Positions 37,101-45,765 of a stretch of 64,000 nucleotides of DNA are shown here, one piece after another. The notes under the pieces are model-generated. The model was not told the origin of the DNA, did no database searches, and saw only the letters and a program-made list of their open reading frames with translations. A program made the translations under genes and the position numbers. Every line of letters begins with the position of its first letter. The stretch's first letter is position 1. Source of the stretch: Hyposmocoma kahamanoa (taxonomy: Eukaryota > Arthropoda > Insecta > Lepidoptera > Cosmopterigidae); assembly GCF_003589595.1 (NCBI RefSeq), contig NW_020654422.1:5348647-5412646 (forward strand). The letters run 5' to 3'.

Positions 37101-40100
37101 AACCTGCTCCTGAATTTCAATATTGTAATCGTGTGTTAATATCGTGCGTTATGATAATCTTTTTTTCTACTCCTGTACTTTAATCTGTTAATTATAATTT
37201 CATAAACCATATCACAAATGCGCTCTTTTGTGTTTAATTATTTTAATTTACTTGTGGAAAAATTATTGTATTTTATTTTAACGTACTGGAAGACCAACGA
37301 CGATAATAAAACTGAAATAATTATGGAGAGCCAATTATAGGTCCGCACAGATAGACACACATTAATTTAATGAGCATTAAATTATGACTATATAACTACA
37401 TAGGGAGCACTATAAGTTTCCGGAACTGGCCACTTACATAAACAATATTTAAAAAGTAATTACAACATTTGAAAATGGAACTCTTTGACTGTAGTTTACA
37501 GCCAAAGAGTTGTCGAGCGAGAGTCATCGGATCACGAACTCTAGTCGAAAAACTAACTCGAGTTCGAAAACTCGTCTCAAAGCTACTTCCACACCAAAGT
37601 CAAGAGGACGACAAGCAGGGTTCAATTTTATTGAAAATCTATTAATGTCCACGAATTAAATAAAAAACAAAAATCTCAATATGGTGATTTATAAAAGAAA
37701 GAAGATATAATACTTAATTATATTACAGTAATTATACTACAGTTTAACACACCACACCACAACACCGCTCAGTAGGTACTTACCAGACTCGAGCTCGACT
37801 CGTTACATAATTAGACTCGAGCACTAATGCCGAACTACCGAAGTCTATTTGGAAACTCGATAGGTTCGTAATACATCGAGCAGTGAGTCTTTGTCTTTAT
37901 GAGTCGAGTCTTGTAAATTGGAGTCGAGTCCTAAAATGGAGACTCCCGGACTCGAGTTTTTTACAACACTAATCTGGGGATTTACTTCTCGTTCTCCGTC
38001 CGACATCCGTCCGAAGAAATTACTGTCAAATAAGTGATACTCGACTCGAAGCTTCATTCGCATCATGTGTCTTTTAACTTGGTCGTGTATTACGTGTACG
38101 AGAGTATAGGGCCTGGTTAGTACGTTACACTATTGACATAAAATGTATTACGCTACTGTTACAAAAATTCGCATCCACTCCAATGTAAATTGAACCTTGT
38201 AGCTTGTAGTTTCGTTACATCCAGTCTGTACTTCACAGCTCTTTTATTCGCTGTCAAAATATTTAAGACGTCTCCGTCAAAATAGGGTATGTATGACAAA
38301 TGCAAAGTGTAACAAAAAAAAAGTCAGCTGTAAAATGGGTTGGGCTGTAACTTTTTTACATTTATTAAAATAACGACAATGAACGATTGTACAAACCGAA
38401 TAAATGAATAACATATTCTTTATAGTACATTAAAAAGTTCACAATAATAACACAGACTGGTAATGTAAGCATATAAATATCACAGAATAACCTAAAGTAC
38501 AACAGGCGGCTTATTTGCAAACTAGCTGCATCATCCAGGCGACCTTAGGATAGAAATTTGAGAGTTGCAAACTCATTAGAATAAAAAAAAATAATAAATA
38601 CATTACACAACGCTTATTGCTCGTTACACCGGTACATTGTCCAACATTAGACTTCGGTTAAAGCAAGGCATGTTGAGTCGAGCTTTACAATGCAACGTGC
38701 CTACAACTCGAATACTCTTTGTTAAATGCTTTTTAATAGTGAATGTCATTTAATGTTAATTTTCTGCAGATTCTGCATTCAAGAAGCCACCGCCAAGATC
38801 GTTTACAAAGTACTTAGTTAAGAACAACGCCACTCACGAAAAGTTTGATCTCATCGTACATTGCTCACATAAGTATAGGGTAAGTATGTATTTTATTTTA
38901 AAATTAATTCGACTTTTAGGCCTCTGTAATATATATATTTTATATCTCACGCCAGAACCAAACCTACGAAGTGTTATTGGAGCCAGTACCAGAGTATCAG
39001 ATCGACCTCGGTGCGAGCTATCAGTCGCCGCAAAAGCTCGTCAGCATGGCGCTCTCGCTGCATCTACGCACGTGCTCCATGTTGTTGAATGGTAAACAAC
39101 GACACCATGTATAGTGGACCACAACTAGTTACACATCAACGTCAACATCATTATCAACCCATTTATACGTCCCACTGCTAGGCTCAGGTCGAATGCTGGT
39201 TGGGGACTTCACACATTTTCCGAGGGTTGTGAACCTTCTTCGACGTGCAGGTTTTATCACGATGTTTTCCTTCGCCGAAAACCTCATGGTAAATTTCAAA
39301 TTAAATTTCGCACATAAATTTCGAAAAACTCAGGTGCGAGCACGGATTAACCCACGGCCACTACCACTATTATATTATCAAACCCAATGACGCGAATTGC
39401 GCTTTTCGTTGGTAGCGTTATAAACATAAAACTGAAACTTGAGTGCCTTGCGTTCTTATGAAATTGATAAAAAGTACAAAAAAATTGATCCCAAGTTAAC
39501 ATTCTGTACATGTGTGTACAACACAACCTCGCAAAATAAAATTCGCAGTGAGAATTGACAGTCCAACTGGCGACGTGGTAAGGATTGACGATATGCGTCG
39601 AGATCTGTTGGAAGCAAAGTTGATTCGAGAAGCGGCGAGTGTCATACATTCCGCCTTAAGTCAACTGCAGGGCTTGCTCCCTGGACATTACATATTGCAA
39701 CATGAGGTGAGTATAGAAAATTATTTACTCGCTGCAGATGCTACGGTCATAAATCATCGGAGAGACGGCGATTTTGCGGTTTCTCTCTCACCTGCTTAGT
39801 GATTTACGAACGTGACTCGTGCGCACGCCCATTATCGATAAAATTAAATCGGTGCGGTAACTTTTAAGTAATTTATTGCCTGCTTTTATCTAAATGTCAC
39901 AACTTTTTTATTTTAATACCATTCACTGTTTGAACGTTGACCTGGGCACAATGTATAATTTAAAAATCATAATTCAGGTGTAGGAACTATATTACGGCTC
40001 AAGCACGTATTGTTGCCAATAATGTGCTATAGAAATTATTTTTATTACCATTCCTACTTTCACTATTAGAACTAAATTGAACATTAAATATATGTAAATA

Positions 40101-43100
40101 TAATTATGTATCGATAACATTTATCGACTGCAGTAATGCACGGCCTTGCGCATAAACGAAAGTTCTTGAGCGTAAACCTGTGATAAGTGGAAGAGGGAAC
40201 GCAATATCGCAGTCCTACTCCGATAAATTTATGGCCGAGTCTGCAGAAGACAGTCACATACGTATGGGTGGGTGGCCTTTGCGGAGTACACGCGGAGCGT
40301 GTTCTGTGCGGAGTGCACGCGGAGCGTGTTCTGTGCGGAGTGCACTCGGGGCGTGTTCCGTACGGAGCTATCTGCGTCACTGTAAAACGATGTTCTATCG
40401 CCACACGTGGTACTCCGGTCCAGTGATCCGCAGATAGATCTCCGCACTGCTCTGAAACCAGCCTAACCGTCAAACTTGAAAGCCAGCCTAAAGTTAAATT
40501 ACAAATTATATACATTTACGAAATCCAGACTTTCAAGTTCATCGGCTAGGAAACAGGAATTGATGGTGTGATTGTCTGTATTTTTTTTGCTAGCCAAGTC
40601 ACGGCTCCAACGCTCTACTATTCGCACCAAGAGTGACCGCTGCGAAGGACAAACAGCGTTTAACATTGGACTTCGACTGCTCGCAAATGGCAGAAACCGA
40701 CGAGTCCAAGACCTTGAAGACACCAACTTTGACCGATATACTATTGCCAGCGCATAAGTGAGTCCTGAAATTCACTAAGTTTTGTTATTGTTAACGAAAT
40801 ATTGCACGGATTCGAAAAAAGCTATAATAATATAATAGCTTAAATAATATAATATAATAATAATATAATATATAATAGCTTATATAAAAGCATCTATGCA
40901 ATACTTACGCATAGGCATAATAAAATATAAAGTTTCCTTTTTCATCTAAAAAAGATATTCTAAAATAGACAAAGACTGTGTATCATTTTTGAACTGATCA
41001 TTTTGTGTTTTTCACTTGTATTAATATTTATATTGAAAAGTTTATAGTTTTGGGCTTTTATGCATATACATGTAGTAAAAAAGCGCAAAAGAACAGTTAT
41101 GCACTTTCCTATAATTAAGTAAAAAATATGCGGTACTTTAACACATTGGTACATAATTCATATTCAGGTTTCGTAGAATCCTGCCGTGTGCGTTCTCCCC
41201 GTTCGAGCACCACGTCGCGAAGGAGCCAAAGAAGCCAGTGGCCAAGCAGAAACCGCCTCCGCAGGCCATCAAGGTATAATGTATGCTTTGGTCTTGTTCT
41301 ATGCCTTGCGCAGTAGAAATGCGGCCAACTCTGATACGAATATAAAAATATGCATATGCTGTAAAATAACGAAATTATTAAATAATTTTGTACTTTTGAT
41401 ACGTACTACATATCCTTGTATTCATTCGACTATACGTTACGGAATAAGAACATCAATAATTGTAGGTCTACAAGAGTCTCAGAACATGAATTTAAAAAAA
41501 TCATATTGCAGCCTACGTTAGCATATCTCATTTGACCATGTCTACGATTGAATATGTTTAATACTATTTACTTTATTGTGTAACTACTCTAAACTTACGA
41601 CACTTTATATTTAGATATTTAAGCAAAAAGCCTAAAATAAAATGTATGAGACTTGCATATTATAACAAATTAATAACTCATATAACATAACACAAAGTAG
41701 ATAAAAATTTTTTAAATACGTAATTACTAATAATGGAACTCATGTGTCGGATGTTAAAAACACTTCCAACAATCTTAAATACCAATTACTCCAATGTTGC
41801 TAATATGATATTTGTCTTCAGATTCTGATAGACCTGTAGGTCATTCATTTGGTTGAAAGGGCAGACGGCACCATGACTATAACTTAGAGCTAATTCCTTT
41901 ACTTTATTTATTATTTACCACATATTTTTATATGGCCCATGGTATCTCAGAATAATCTGCTGTCATTTATTGTCATCCCATACAAAAGCTTCAAGAATAC
42001 ATGATTTTTTACTATAATAAAAGTGATAATTCTCTAATGCCCAAAATAAAATGCTGCGTACCAATAACCATACTGACATATGTATGTGAAATTGTGTGAC
42101 TCATGACATTAATAAAAATATTTTTAAGAACTTTTGGATATGTGCACATAGTACAGTTTCCTTACAACGTGTTAAAAACACGTCCTTCAGTTGCAACTGA
42201 TAATTTTGATCACGGTAGTTCCCAAGGTTTTTGTTCTGCTAATGTATAACTTGGCCTCATTTTTACTTTTTGCTTCGCGAATTTCTCTGCTAAACAACTT
42301 AAACATATTGAAATTTACTTTTAACTGTGTCCAATTAAATTTGGACATTCTTTTAAGGTCCTTCCCTAAATCAATTTGGTAAATAACAAGTTGCAAAATA
42401 AAAGTATTGGTAAAGTTATTCAACTCTGCGCTACATTTGTCTATTTGTTTTTTGTTCCAAAGCCTGCAATATGGCTACCTTTTATCATGTTTTACAGGAA
42501 CACGGCGCGAAGGACATGCATAAGTAACTTTGTCTATTTTTTTGTATTGTGGTACTTTGTAACTCGATTTTTGTTGAAGTGTCAATATTGTTTGGTTGTT
42601 GTTAGTTGGGCGGCGAGGAAAACACCGAAAGCAAGGTATCAGCGGTCTTTACAGAATTACGAATAGGACTCGAACGCGTTCTAGTGACGAGTGAAAACAC
42701 ACAATGTCGACACAGTCGGTACAAGACGTAACGTATTCAAAATGTTTCACTACTGGCAACACTGGAAACTTCGGAGATCAGAAGTGTGGATAAAAAGTCT
42801 GGTTTTGTTTGTCTTTTTCTTAGCACTAATGTTAAAACATTGGTGCAAAAAAAGGGACAAATGATAACCTTTTTATTGGAGTACATAATAGTTTTTCCTG
42901 TTGGTTGGGTTTCACAGACAAACTTCAAGTGTTCAAACTTTCAGTCAACTAGACTGAAATCTCATATTTCTAAATGTTCGAATTCTGAAAGTTTTCACGA
43001 TATTGTCCAACCAACATTGGATCATCTATTATGTCTACAGCCTAACATATGCGTACAGTAATACAATTGACGAATATGAGATTACGTCAAGAGTGGCAGC

Positions 43101-44320
43101 TTATTAAAAAACTCAACAAATTTGAAAAAAGTAGTACTGTACCTAAGCTACTGGGCAGATTACTCAAAAACTATTGAACCCTGTGTACAGTGAACAACGT
43201 AAATTTTGGACTATTCTTGCACATTCAGAAAAAAGTGACTGAAAGAGTCTATTGTTCCCCTGACCCCAGATACCTTCTGTTTAAAGATTTTACAAAAGGT
43301 ACATAACTCTTTGTTGACTGTACATTTTACTACCGATTTCAAAAGTAATTGAAAGTAGTGAAAATTAGAGTGGCAACTCATTCAAGCACTAACTAGACAT
43401 TGGCCTATATTCTTTATCAAGTGATTACCATTCAGCCTTATTTGAATAAAATTGAAAAGTCAAACAACTGAATTAGCACGCGCGCAATTACGCTTGTTCA
43501 TTCAACTTAAAACAAGCTATGTTATATGTCACCACAAAAATATTTTTGCACTTATCACTATTTAGCAAAATTGCGCAGGTGTAAATTCAGCCTCGTATTT
43601 TCTGCATGGCCCGTGCAGTTGGTAAACGCGCGAAGTTCCACACAATTGCCAACATGGGTTATTTACTACTACATAACACTAATTCCTGCTTACCACCTGT
43701 GCGGGCGTCTCTCATCGTCCTGAAATGCGGCATGCGGTACTAGGCACCATATATTCATGTTCATTAGATTTATAATAATATATTTTCCAACGATTATAGC
43801 AATTGTCTTTTTGATGCTAAAAGTTTTTATATTGCGCTCGTAGTTCCTTTTGCTAGATTATCTGAACGTTCAAACCATCAAAATATCGGGACATTTGGCA
43901 AAAATCAACCATATCTCGTTAAGTTTAACTTTAAGGTAAACTTTCGATTATTTTCAGAACTCAATGTAAAGTGTCAATACAAAACTAGTTTTTGTGAAAT
44001 GTGCTAATGTATTTTGTTTATTGAAGTTGATTCCGACGAAGACCTTACATCATAATACAAACTCTTATAAAGTTTAATGCAATATTTCAATGTCAAACAT
44101 CACAAAAGAAACCTTTCACAAAGCAGAGTGCCGCATGTCGCTATGACCGGTAAACTAAATAAAATAAAAAAATAATTTCAATCTGTATTCAGTAAAAAAA
44201 AAGAGTTATAATTAATTATTCAAGTTAAAATAATACAAAGTTACTATCAAATGATACTTGTTACAGTGGCCAAAGAAGAAAGGGGGCAGGAAGAAGAAGA
44301 AAAACCGAAATAACAACTGA
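14730..44320 (+). CDS. Ice2: Little elongation complex subunit 2 (Ice2/NARG2), 20 coding exons
   Basis: Exons: 14730..14942, 16205..16387, 16645..16893, 17069..17189, 18507..18677, 18983..19097, 21366..21511, 23898..24029, 28015..28422, 28607..28765, 29636..29818, 31621..31791, 33739..33942, 34774..35073, 38770..38879, 38956..39091, 39549..39706, 40594..40757, 41168..41273, 44267..44320. All junctions are GT-AG and in phase; 1160 codons. Seen: a conserved N-terminal region (residues about 72..350, e.g. LHWAIPVSVCEVIGA), a long charged linker (about 351..918) from an exon array, and a C-terminal NARG2-type domain (about 919..1143: VPEYQIDLGA, LSQLQGLLPGHYILQHE, LLPAHKFRRILPCAFSPFEH) with a lysine-rich tail. 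Known for the family: it works with ICE1, ELL and EAF in snRNA gene transcription in the nucleus. It is longer than human NARG2 (982 residues), mainly through the linker. Confidence 0.9.
15851..16057 (+). mobile_element. tRNA-derived SINE family S, copy 1 (Ice2 intron 1)
   Basis: The head carries Pol III internal promoter boxes: A box TGGCCGAATGG at about 15862..15872, B box GGTTCGATTCC at 15900..15910. A conserved body (GTGTCCATGGCAC, AGGGCTTCCCTAGTGC) and an A-run near 16050 follow. Copies at 48470 and 61566 share head and body, which marks it as a SINE and not a tRNA gene. Confidence 0.85.
17290..17545 (-). mobile_element. Retrotransposon C-terminal tail remnant (Ice2 intron 4)
   Basis: The minus strand reads EEETAAHILLHYSGVTNY followed by LELPRLLPEVF, the pattern found at the end of RNase H-bearing insect retrotransposons. 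It is interrupted on both sides. Confidence 0.5.
19460..19790 (+). mobile_element. PIF/Harbinger-like transposase remnant (Ice2 intron 6)
   Basis: A terminal-repeat-like GGCCACACACTGGACGACG at about 19470 is followed by broken frames including MTVETFDYIFANIKPE (about 19698..19745), which resembles the start of Harbinger-type nucleases. It is short and truncated, so the assignment is tentative. Confidence 0.4.
19815..20278 (+). mobile_element. Family C non-autonomous element, most complete copy
   Basis: It starts near CCGACTTCAAAAAAGGAGG and ends with GAGGTCGGTTTTTTTAGTA. The ends contain short inverted CCGACYTCAAAA-type words. It is the reference copy for the split element at 5568..8285 and the shortened copy at 52298..52558. 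Confidence 0.65.
20281..20395 (+). mobile_element. LINE/SINE 3' tail with poly(A)
   Basis: A CACTTAACATCAGGTGGAG block followed by TTTGCCTG and a run of about 16 A (20371..20387) is a typical retroposon 3' end in insect genomes. Confidence 0.55.
20644..20971. mobile_element. PIF/Harbinger-type MITE, 328 bp, TAA target duplication
   Basis: The left end reads GAGCCTGTGCACACGGCGTA and the right end, reverse-complemented, GGGCCTATGCACACGGCGTA. Both ends abut a TAA (20641..20643 and 20972..20974), the 3-bp duplication typical of PIF/Harbinger. The interior is CpG-rich (GCGCGTATATTCGCGTC). It sits in Ice2 intron 6. Confidence 0.85.
21290..21350 (+). repeat. Interspersed repeat family D, fragment
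   Basis: ATCATCATCATCAACTC followed by ATTTATACGTCTCACTGC is shared with the longer copy at 39133..39370. Confidence 0.55.
21846..21930 (+). repeat. Interspersed repeat family A, 5' fragment (Ice2 intron 7)
   Basis: The AGCAGTAGATCTCCTTG block and TATTTCTGCCGCCAAGCAG match family A. The rest of intron 7 (to 23897) shows no recognised feature except a weak family E fragment near 23353..23450. Confidence 0.55.
24923..24956. repeat. Perfect 34-bp palindrome next to an assembly gap
   Basis: The sequence from ATTGGTAACCC through an alternating AT core to GGGTTACCAAT is its own reverse complement for 34 bases. It lies 24 bp before the gap and its TA-repeat edge. Confidence 0.9.
24980..25079. other. 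Assembly gap, 100 N
   Basis: A run of N of round length, so the true size is unknown. It is followed by a TA dinucleotide repeat (about 25080..25124), which probably caused the break. It lies in Ice2 intron 8 and does not touch any exon found. Confidence 0.95.
25080..25124. repeat. (TA)n microsatellite
   Basis: Pure TA dinucleotide run directly after the gap. Confidence 0.95.
25236..25524 (+). repeat. Interspersed repeat family A, near full-length copy
   Basis: It matches 1797..2085 end to end and ends in CATCAGGCGCACGACTTGTT and an A-rich tail. The 96-codon frame it carries is incidental. Confidence 0.65.
25916..27147. mobile_element. Non-autonomous DNA transposon, 1.23 kb, 8-bp target duplication (hAT-like)
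   Basis: It begins CATTGACCTACCAACAAATG and ends with the inverted match CATTTATTGGTAGGTCAATG, a terminal inverted repeat of about 30 bp. TTTTTTAC abuts both ends (25908..25915 and 27148..27155), an exact 8-bp target duplication as made by hAT-superfamily (and P-type) transposases. No transposase frame is present. A left-truncated copy, highly similar over about 900 bp, lies at 59840..60747 in an Exo70 intron. Confidence 0.85.
27592..27714. repeat. Hairpin-forming inverted repeat (Ice2 intron 8)
   Basis: ACGCTTGTAGAACTGCAGTGG at the left is matched by CCACTGCAGCGCTTCTACAAG at the right, with GGCGC/GCGCC words inside. GC-rich arms in an AT-rich intron suggest a short MITE. Confidence 0.6.
28815..28925 (-). 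mobile_element. SINE family B tail fragment (Ice2 intron 10)
   Basis: GAAATTACTCGACTAGT, ACCGAACACAAAGAAAAATTC and TCTGACAGGATTC match the 3' half of family B in reverse orientation. Confidence 0.55.
29192..29356. mobile_element. MITE of about 165 bp with inverted ends of about 45 bp (Ice2 intron 10)
   Basis: GGGTCATATTCTAGAACTCT at the left pairs with AGAGTTCTAGAATACGACCC at the right, and the pairing continues through CAATGCTCAA. A second GGGTCGTATT word near the middle suggests nesting or recombination. Confidence 0.75.
29465..29570 (-). mobile_element. tRNA-related SINE family E fragment
   Basis: GGGGAATCGAACCCGGAACC is an inverted Pol III B box context. Related fragments lie near 46815 and 50780. 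Confidence 0.5.
29993..30075 (+). repeat. Penelope-associated repeat, copy 1 (degenerate)
   Basis: CCTTGACCATGGAACCTGTA and GCCCGAAAACGTTGGTTTAT match the repeat found at 52783, 54718 and 57980. Confidence 0.6.
30272..30885. mobile_element. Inverted pair of SINE family B copies (Ice2 intron 11)
   Basis: A minus-strand copy (about 30272..30445) and a plus-strand copy (about 30658..30885) are reverse complements over about 180 bp. In the plus copy the A box TGGCATAGTTGG (about 30720) and B box GGTTCGAATCC (about 30769) are visible. A tail fragment (30455..30545) lies between them. The transcript could fold into a long hairpin. Confidence 0.8.
31262..31465. mobile_element. MITE, 204 bp, with CATGTA flanking repeat
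   Basis: The left end GGTAATTTTCAGGTTAGTTT pairs with the right end, which reverse-complemented reads GGTAATGTTCAGCTTAGTTT; the pairing runs about 45 bp. CATGTA is present on both sides (31256..31261 and 31466..31471), a likely target duplication. It is in Ice2 intron 11. Confidence 0.75.
32218..32990 (+). mobile_element. Mariner-family transposon, internally deleted
   Basis: The frame 32367..32708 gives RGNFHSMIFYDFK, FGDEAPCKTTIYSWFAKFKR and DEFCDDRPSTAV, the helix-turn-helix half of a mariner transposase. Broken frames continue with LCSRWIPHNLTEAQK (about 32710..32760) and jump to WHKCFQNWF and KKCINANGEYFEK (about 32842..32922), the C-terminal end, so the catalytic centre is missing. The right end AACTTATAGTGCGCCTCA is the inverted counterpart of a piece at about 37400. 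Confidence 0.85.
33078..33175 (-). mobile_element. 3' tail of the LINE seen at 5808..8240
   Basis: The reverse complement (GTGCATGCTCCATCGTC, AACCTCATCGTCACTTTCC, AGGTCAAATGCGCACTTA) matches 8155..8225 closely. Confidence 0.75.
33244..33297. repeat. Stem-loop, about 25-bp stem and 4-base loop (Ice2 intron 12)
   Basis: TGAGAAATATAGCTTTACC pairs with GGTATATTTCTCA and the AGTAGAGATAAA that precedes it; the loop is TCAT. Confidence 0.8.
35262..35425 (+). mobile_element. Diverged SINE family B copy (Ice2 intron 14)
   Basis: TAGCTCAATTGGTAGAGTGG (A box) and AGTTCAAGTCC (B box) are followed by the family B tail (GGATCTTTGTATTAATAATT, CAGTGGAGTTATTTCAC). Confidence 0.65.
35426..37380 (+). other. 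Ice2 intron 14, no feature seen
   Basis: AT-rich intronic sequence without recognised repeats or cryptic exons. Confidence 0.4.
37400..37500 (+). mobile_element. Left-end fragment of the mariner element
   Basis: GCACTATAAGTTTCCGGAAC is followed by CACTTACATAAACAATATTT and AATGGAACTCTTTGACTGTA, collinear with 32230..32295 of the mariner copy. It keeps the terminal repeat the larger copy lacks. Confidence 0.65.
37511..37971. repeat. GACTCGAGT-rich repeat, hAT-like end
   Basis: The words ACTCGAG, GAGTCGAGTC and CTCGAGTT recur on both strands. The right end, reverse-complemented, reads AGTGTTGTAAAAAACTCGAG, resembling CAGTGTTG-type hAT termini. The left end is unclear. Confidence 0.4.
39133..39370 (+). 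mobile_element. Interspersed repeat family D (Ice2 intron 16)
   Basis: ATCAACCCATTTATACGTCC, CCACTGCTAGGCTCAGG, TTGGGGACTTCACACATTTT and CACGATGTTTTCCTTCG form the common insect SINE/LINE-tail pattern, ending at a TTAACCCACGGCC block. Confidence 0.6.
40281..40367. repeat. 27-bp tandem repeat, 3.2 copies (Ice2 intron 17)
   Basis: Units 40281..40307, 40308..40334 and 40335..40361 differ at a few bases, plus six bases of a fourth. The unit starts GCGGAGTGCAC and ends GCGTGTTCTGT. It is GC-rich in AT-rich surroundings and is followed by an imperfect inverted repeat (CTATCTGCG at about 40369, CGCAGATAG at about 40428). Confidence 0.85.
41274..44266 (+). other. Ice2 intron 19, no assigned element
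   Basis: The longest stretch here without a recognised repeat. Weakly coding-like pieces occur on the minus strand near 42187..42370 (LKRMSKFNWTQLKVNFNMF) and the plus strand near 42786..43060, possibly old transposon debris. Confidence 0.35.
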
Positions 44321-44428
44321 AGATTGAGATAGAAATATAAGATAAACAGTCCTGTAATACTGTGATCATTTATTCATAATCTGTATAACTTATTATTAGA
44401 TGTAAAACATAAATAATGGATTTACAGG

Positions 44429-44434
44429 AATAAA
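44429..44434 (+). terminator. Ice2 poly(A) signal AATAAA
   Basis: Canonical AATAAA 109 bases after the Ice2 stop codon. It is followed by the TG/T-containing GTCAGGTCCTCTTTAGG, consistent with a cleavage region. Confidence 0.5.
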
Positions 44435-45616
44435 AAGAATGTCAGGTCCTCTTTAGGCGTATCATATATCCGATATCGGTGACCAAAGTTCTGACCTGGC
44501 AGATTCAATCTAAAGGCATTCGCTGCCCGAAGCACAACAGCCTATGATTGAAAAATAAATTCCAAACGTTTATTCAGTTTTATAAATCGTGAAGCTTGAA
44601 GGCTAAAATTCAATAATTCAATAAAATTCAATAATTTAAATGATTTATATAAAATTAATTACGAAAAAACTATCGTTAATCTCGGTCGCATAACGGTGAC
44701 TTGAATTAGGAACTTGAATGTACTGTGAGGCTCATGTGTAATGTGAGGCTCATGTGACCGGCGTTACGCACCACATGCACCATTTACGCCGGTTCCGCTT
44801 CAGACAGCGAACGCCTTAAAAGGAACCATTCTTCAGCGCGACATGAATGGCTCATTTGCTACATATTTGCGAAAATTGTTTAACAATCTACATATCATGT
44901 TCGGTAGTTTCTCCTTTCTCGAATTTTTTATAAAATTATAAACACGCCTATAGGCACTTCGTTTAGTACTTAGTACTCTATTCTTATAATAAACGTGTAC
45001 TAGACCTACGGGTGTACTGCTGGTATTATCGGCTCTGCTATATGTTTAGAAAACGAATATTTTAAGAAGTTACGATAAAGTTCCTCTGACATTTTTCTTT
45101 CAAAGAGGAATAAATATTTTTCACTTTGTTAAAAAATACTAGGACGAAGTCACGTGGATGTAATCCAAAACCTACATTTTTCTCTCTATTAGTCTGAAAG
45201 TCTAATTTAAAAAAAAATCAAATGAATATGAATAAATGTCCGTTGATCAAAATGTAACAAACCATAAAACATGTAACAGAACCGAAACCTTTTTTTTTGT
45301 TAAATGTAACTTATTCAATGTGATTAAATAATGTTATAATCCAGGATTAAATACATCTTTTATTTTTTTCTATGTCTACTCTCTTTAACTTGTTTCCAGT
45401 GCCTCTACCATAACTTGGCAATAGCAGTTGTCGCTAGGGGCCGCGTAATTTACTTCAGTATAGCAAATGTAGAGCGCACCAAGTGGTCACAAGAAACATT
45501 TCTTTTGTTTACATAACCCTTTTTCGCACATTTAACCATTAATAACATTATTGCAATAGTAAAAGATGTTGCTAGCGCAATATGTACAGCGACACTAGCG
45601 GTCGCAAGACATAAAA
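44435..45616. other. Intergenic gap between convergent Ice2 and Exo70
   Basis: Both transcripts end here from opposite directions. GTCGCTAG/CTAGCG words recur in both orientations at about 45430..45660, perhaps an old small repeat. No gene was seen. Confidence 0.5.
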
Positions 45617-45622
45617 TTTATT
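45617..45622 (-). terminator. Exo70 poly(A) signal (AATAAA on minus strand)
   Basis: AATAAA on the minus strand about 144 bases past the Exo70 stop codon. Other TTTATT words exist nearby, so the choice is tentative. Confidence 0.35.
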
Positions 45623-45765
45623 TTGTATACAAATACTTTACGCTGTCGCTAGTGACAACTGTTACTGTAAAGTAGTTTTTTTTCTATGAAAGTAGAAGGC
45701 AAACAAACAGTCGAGCTGCTTGATGGAAGGTGTACATTGCCTAAATAATAAATAATAATTAACTT

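Noticed and set aside
40084..40515. 143-codon minus-strand frame
   Set aside because: It translates the 27-bp tandem repeat (TPHRTRSAC repeats); no start context or homology.
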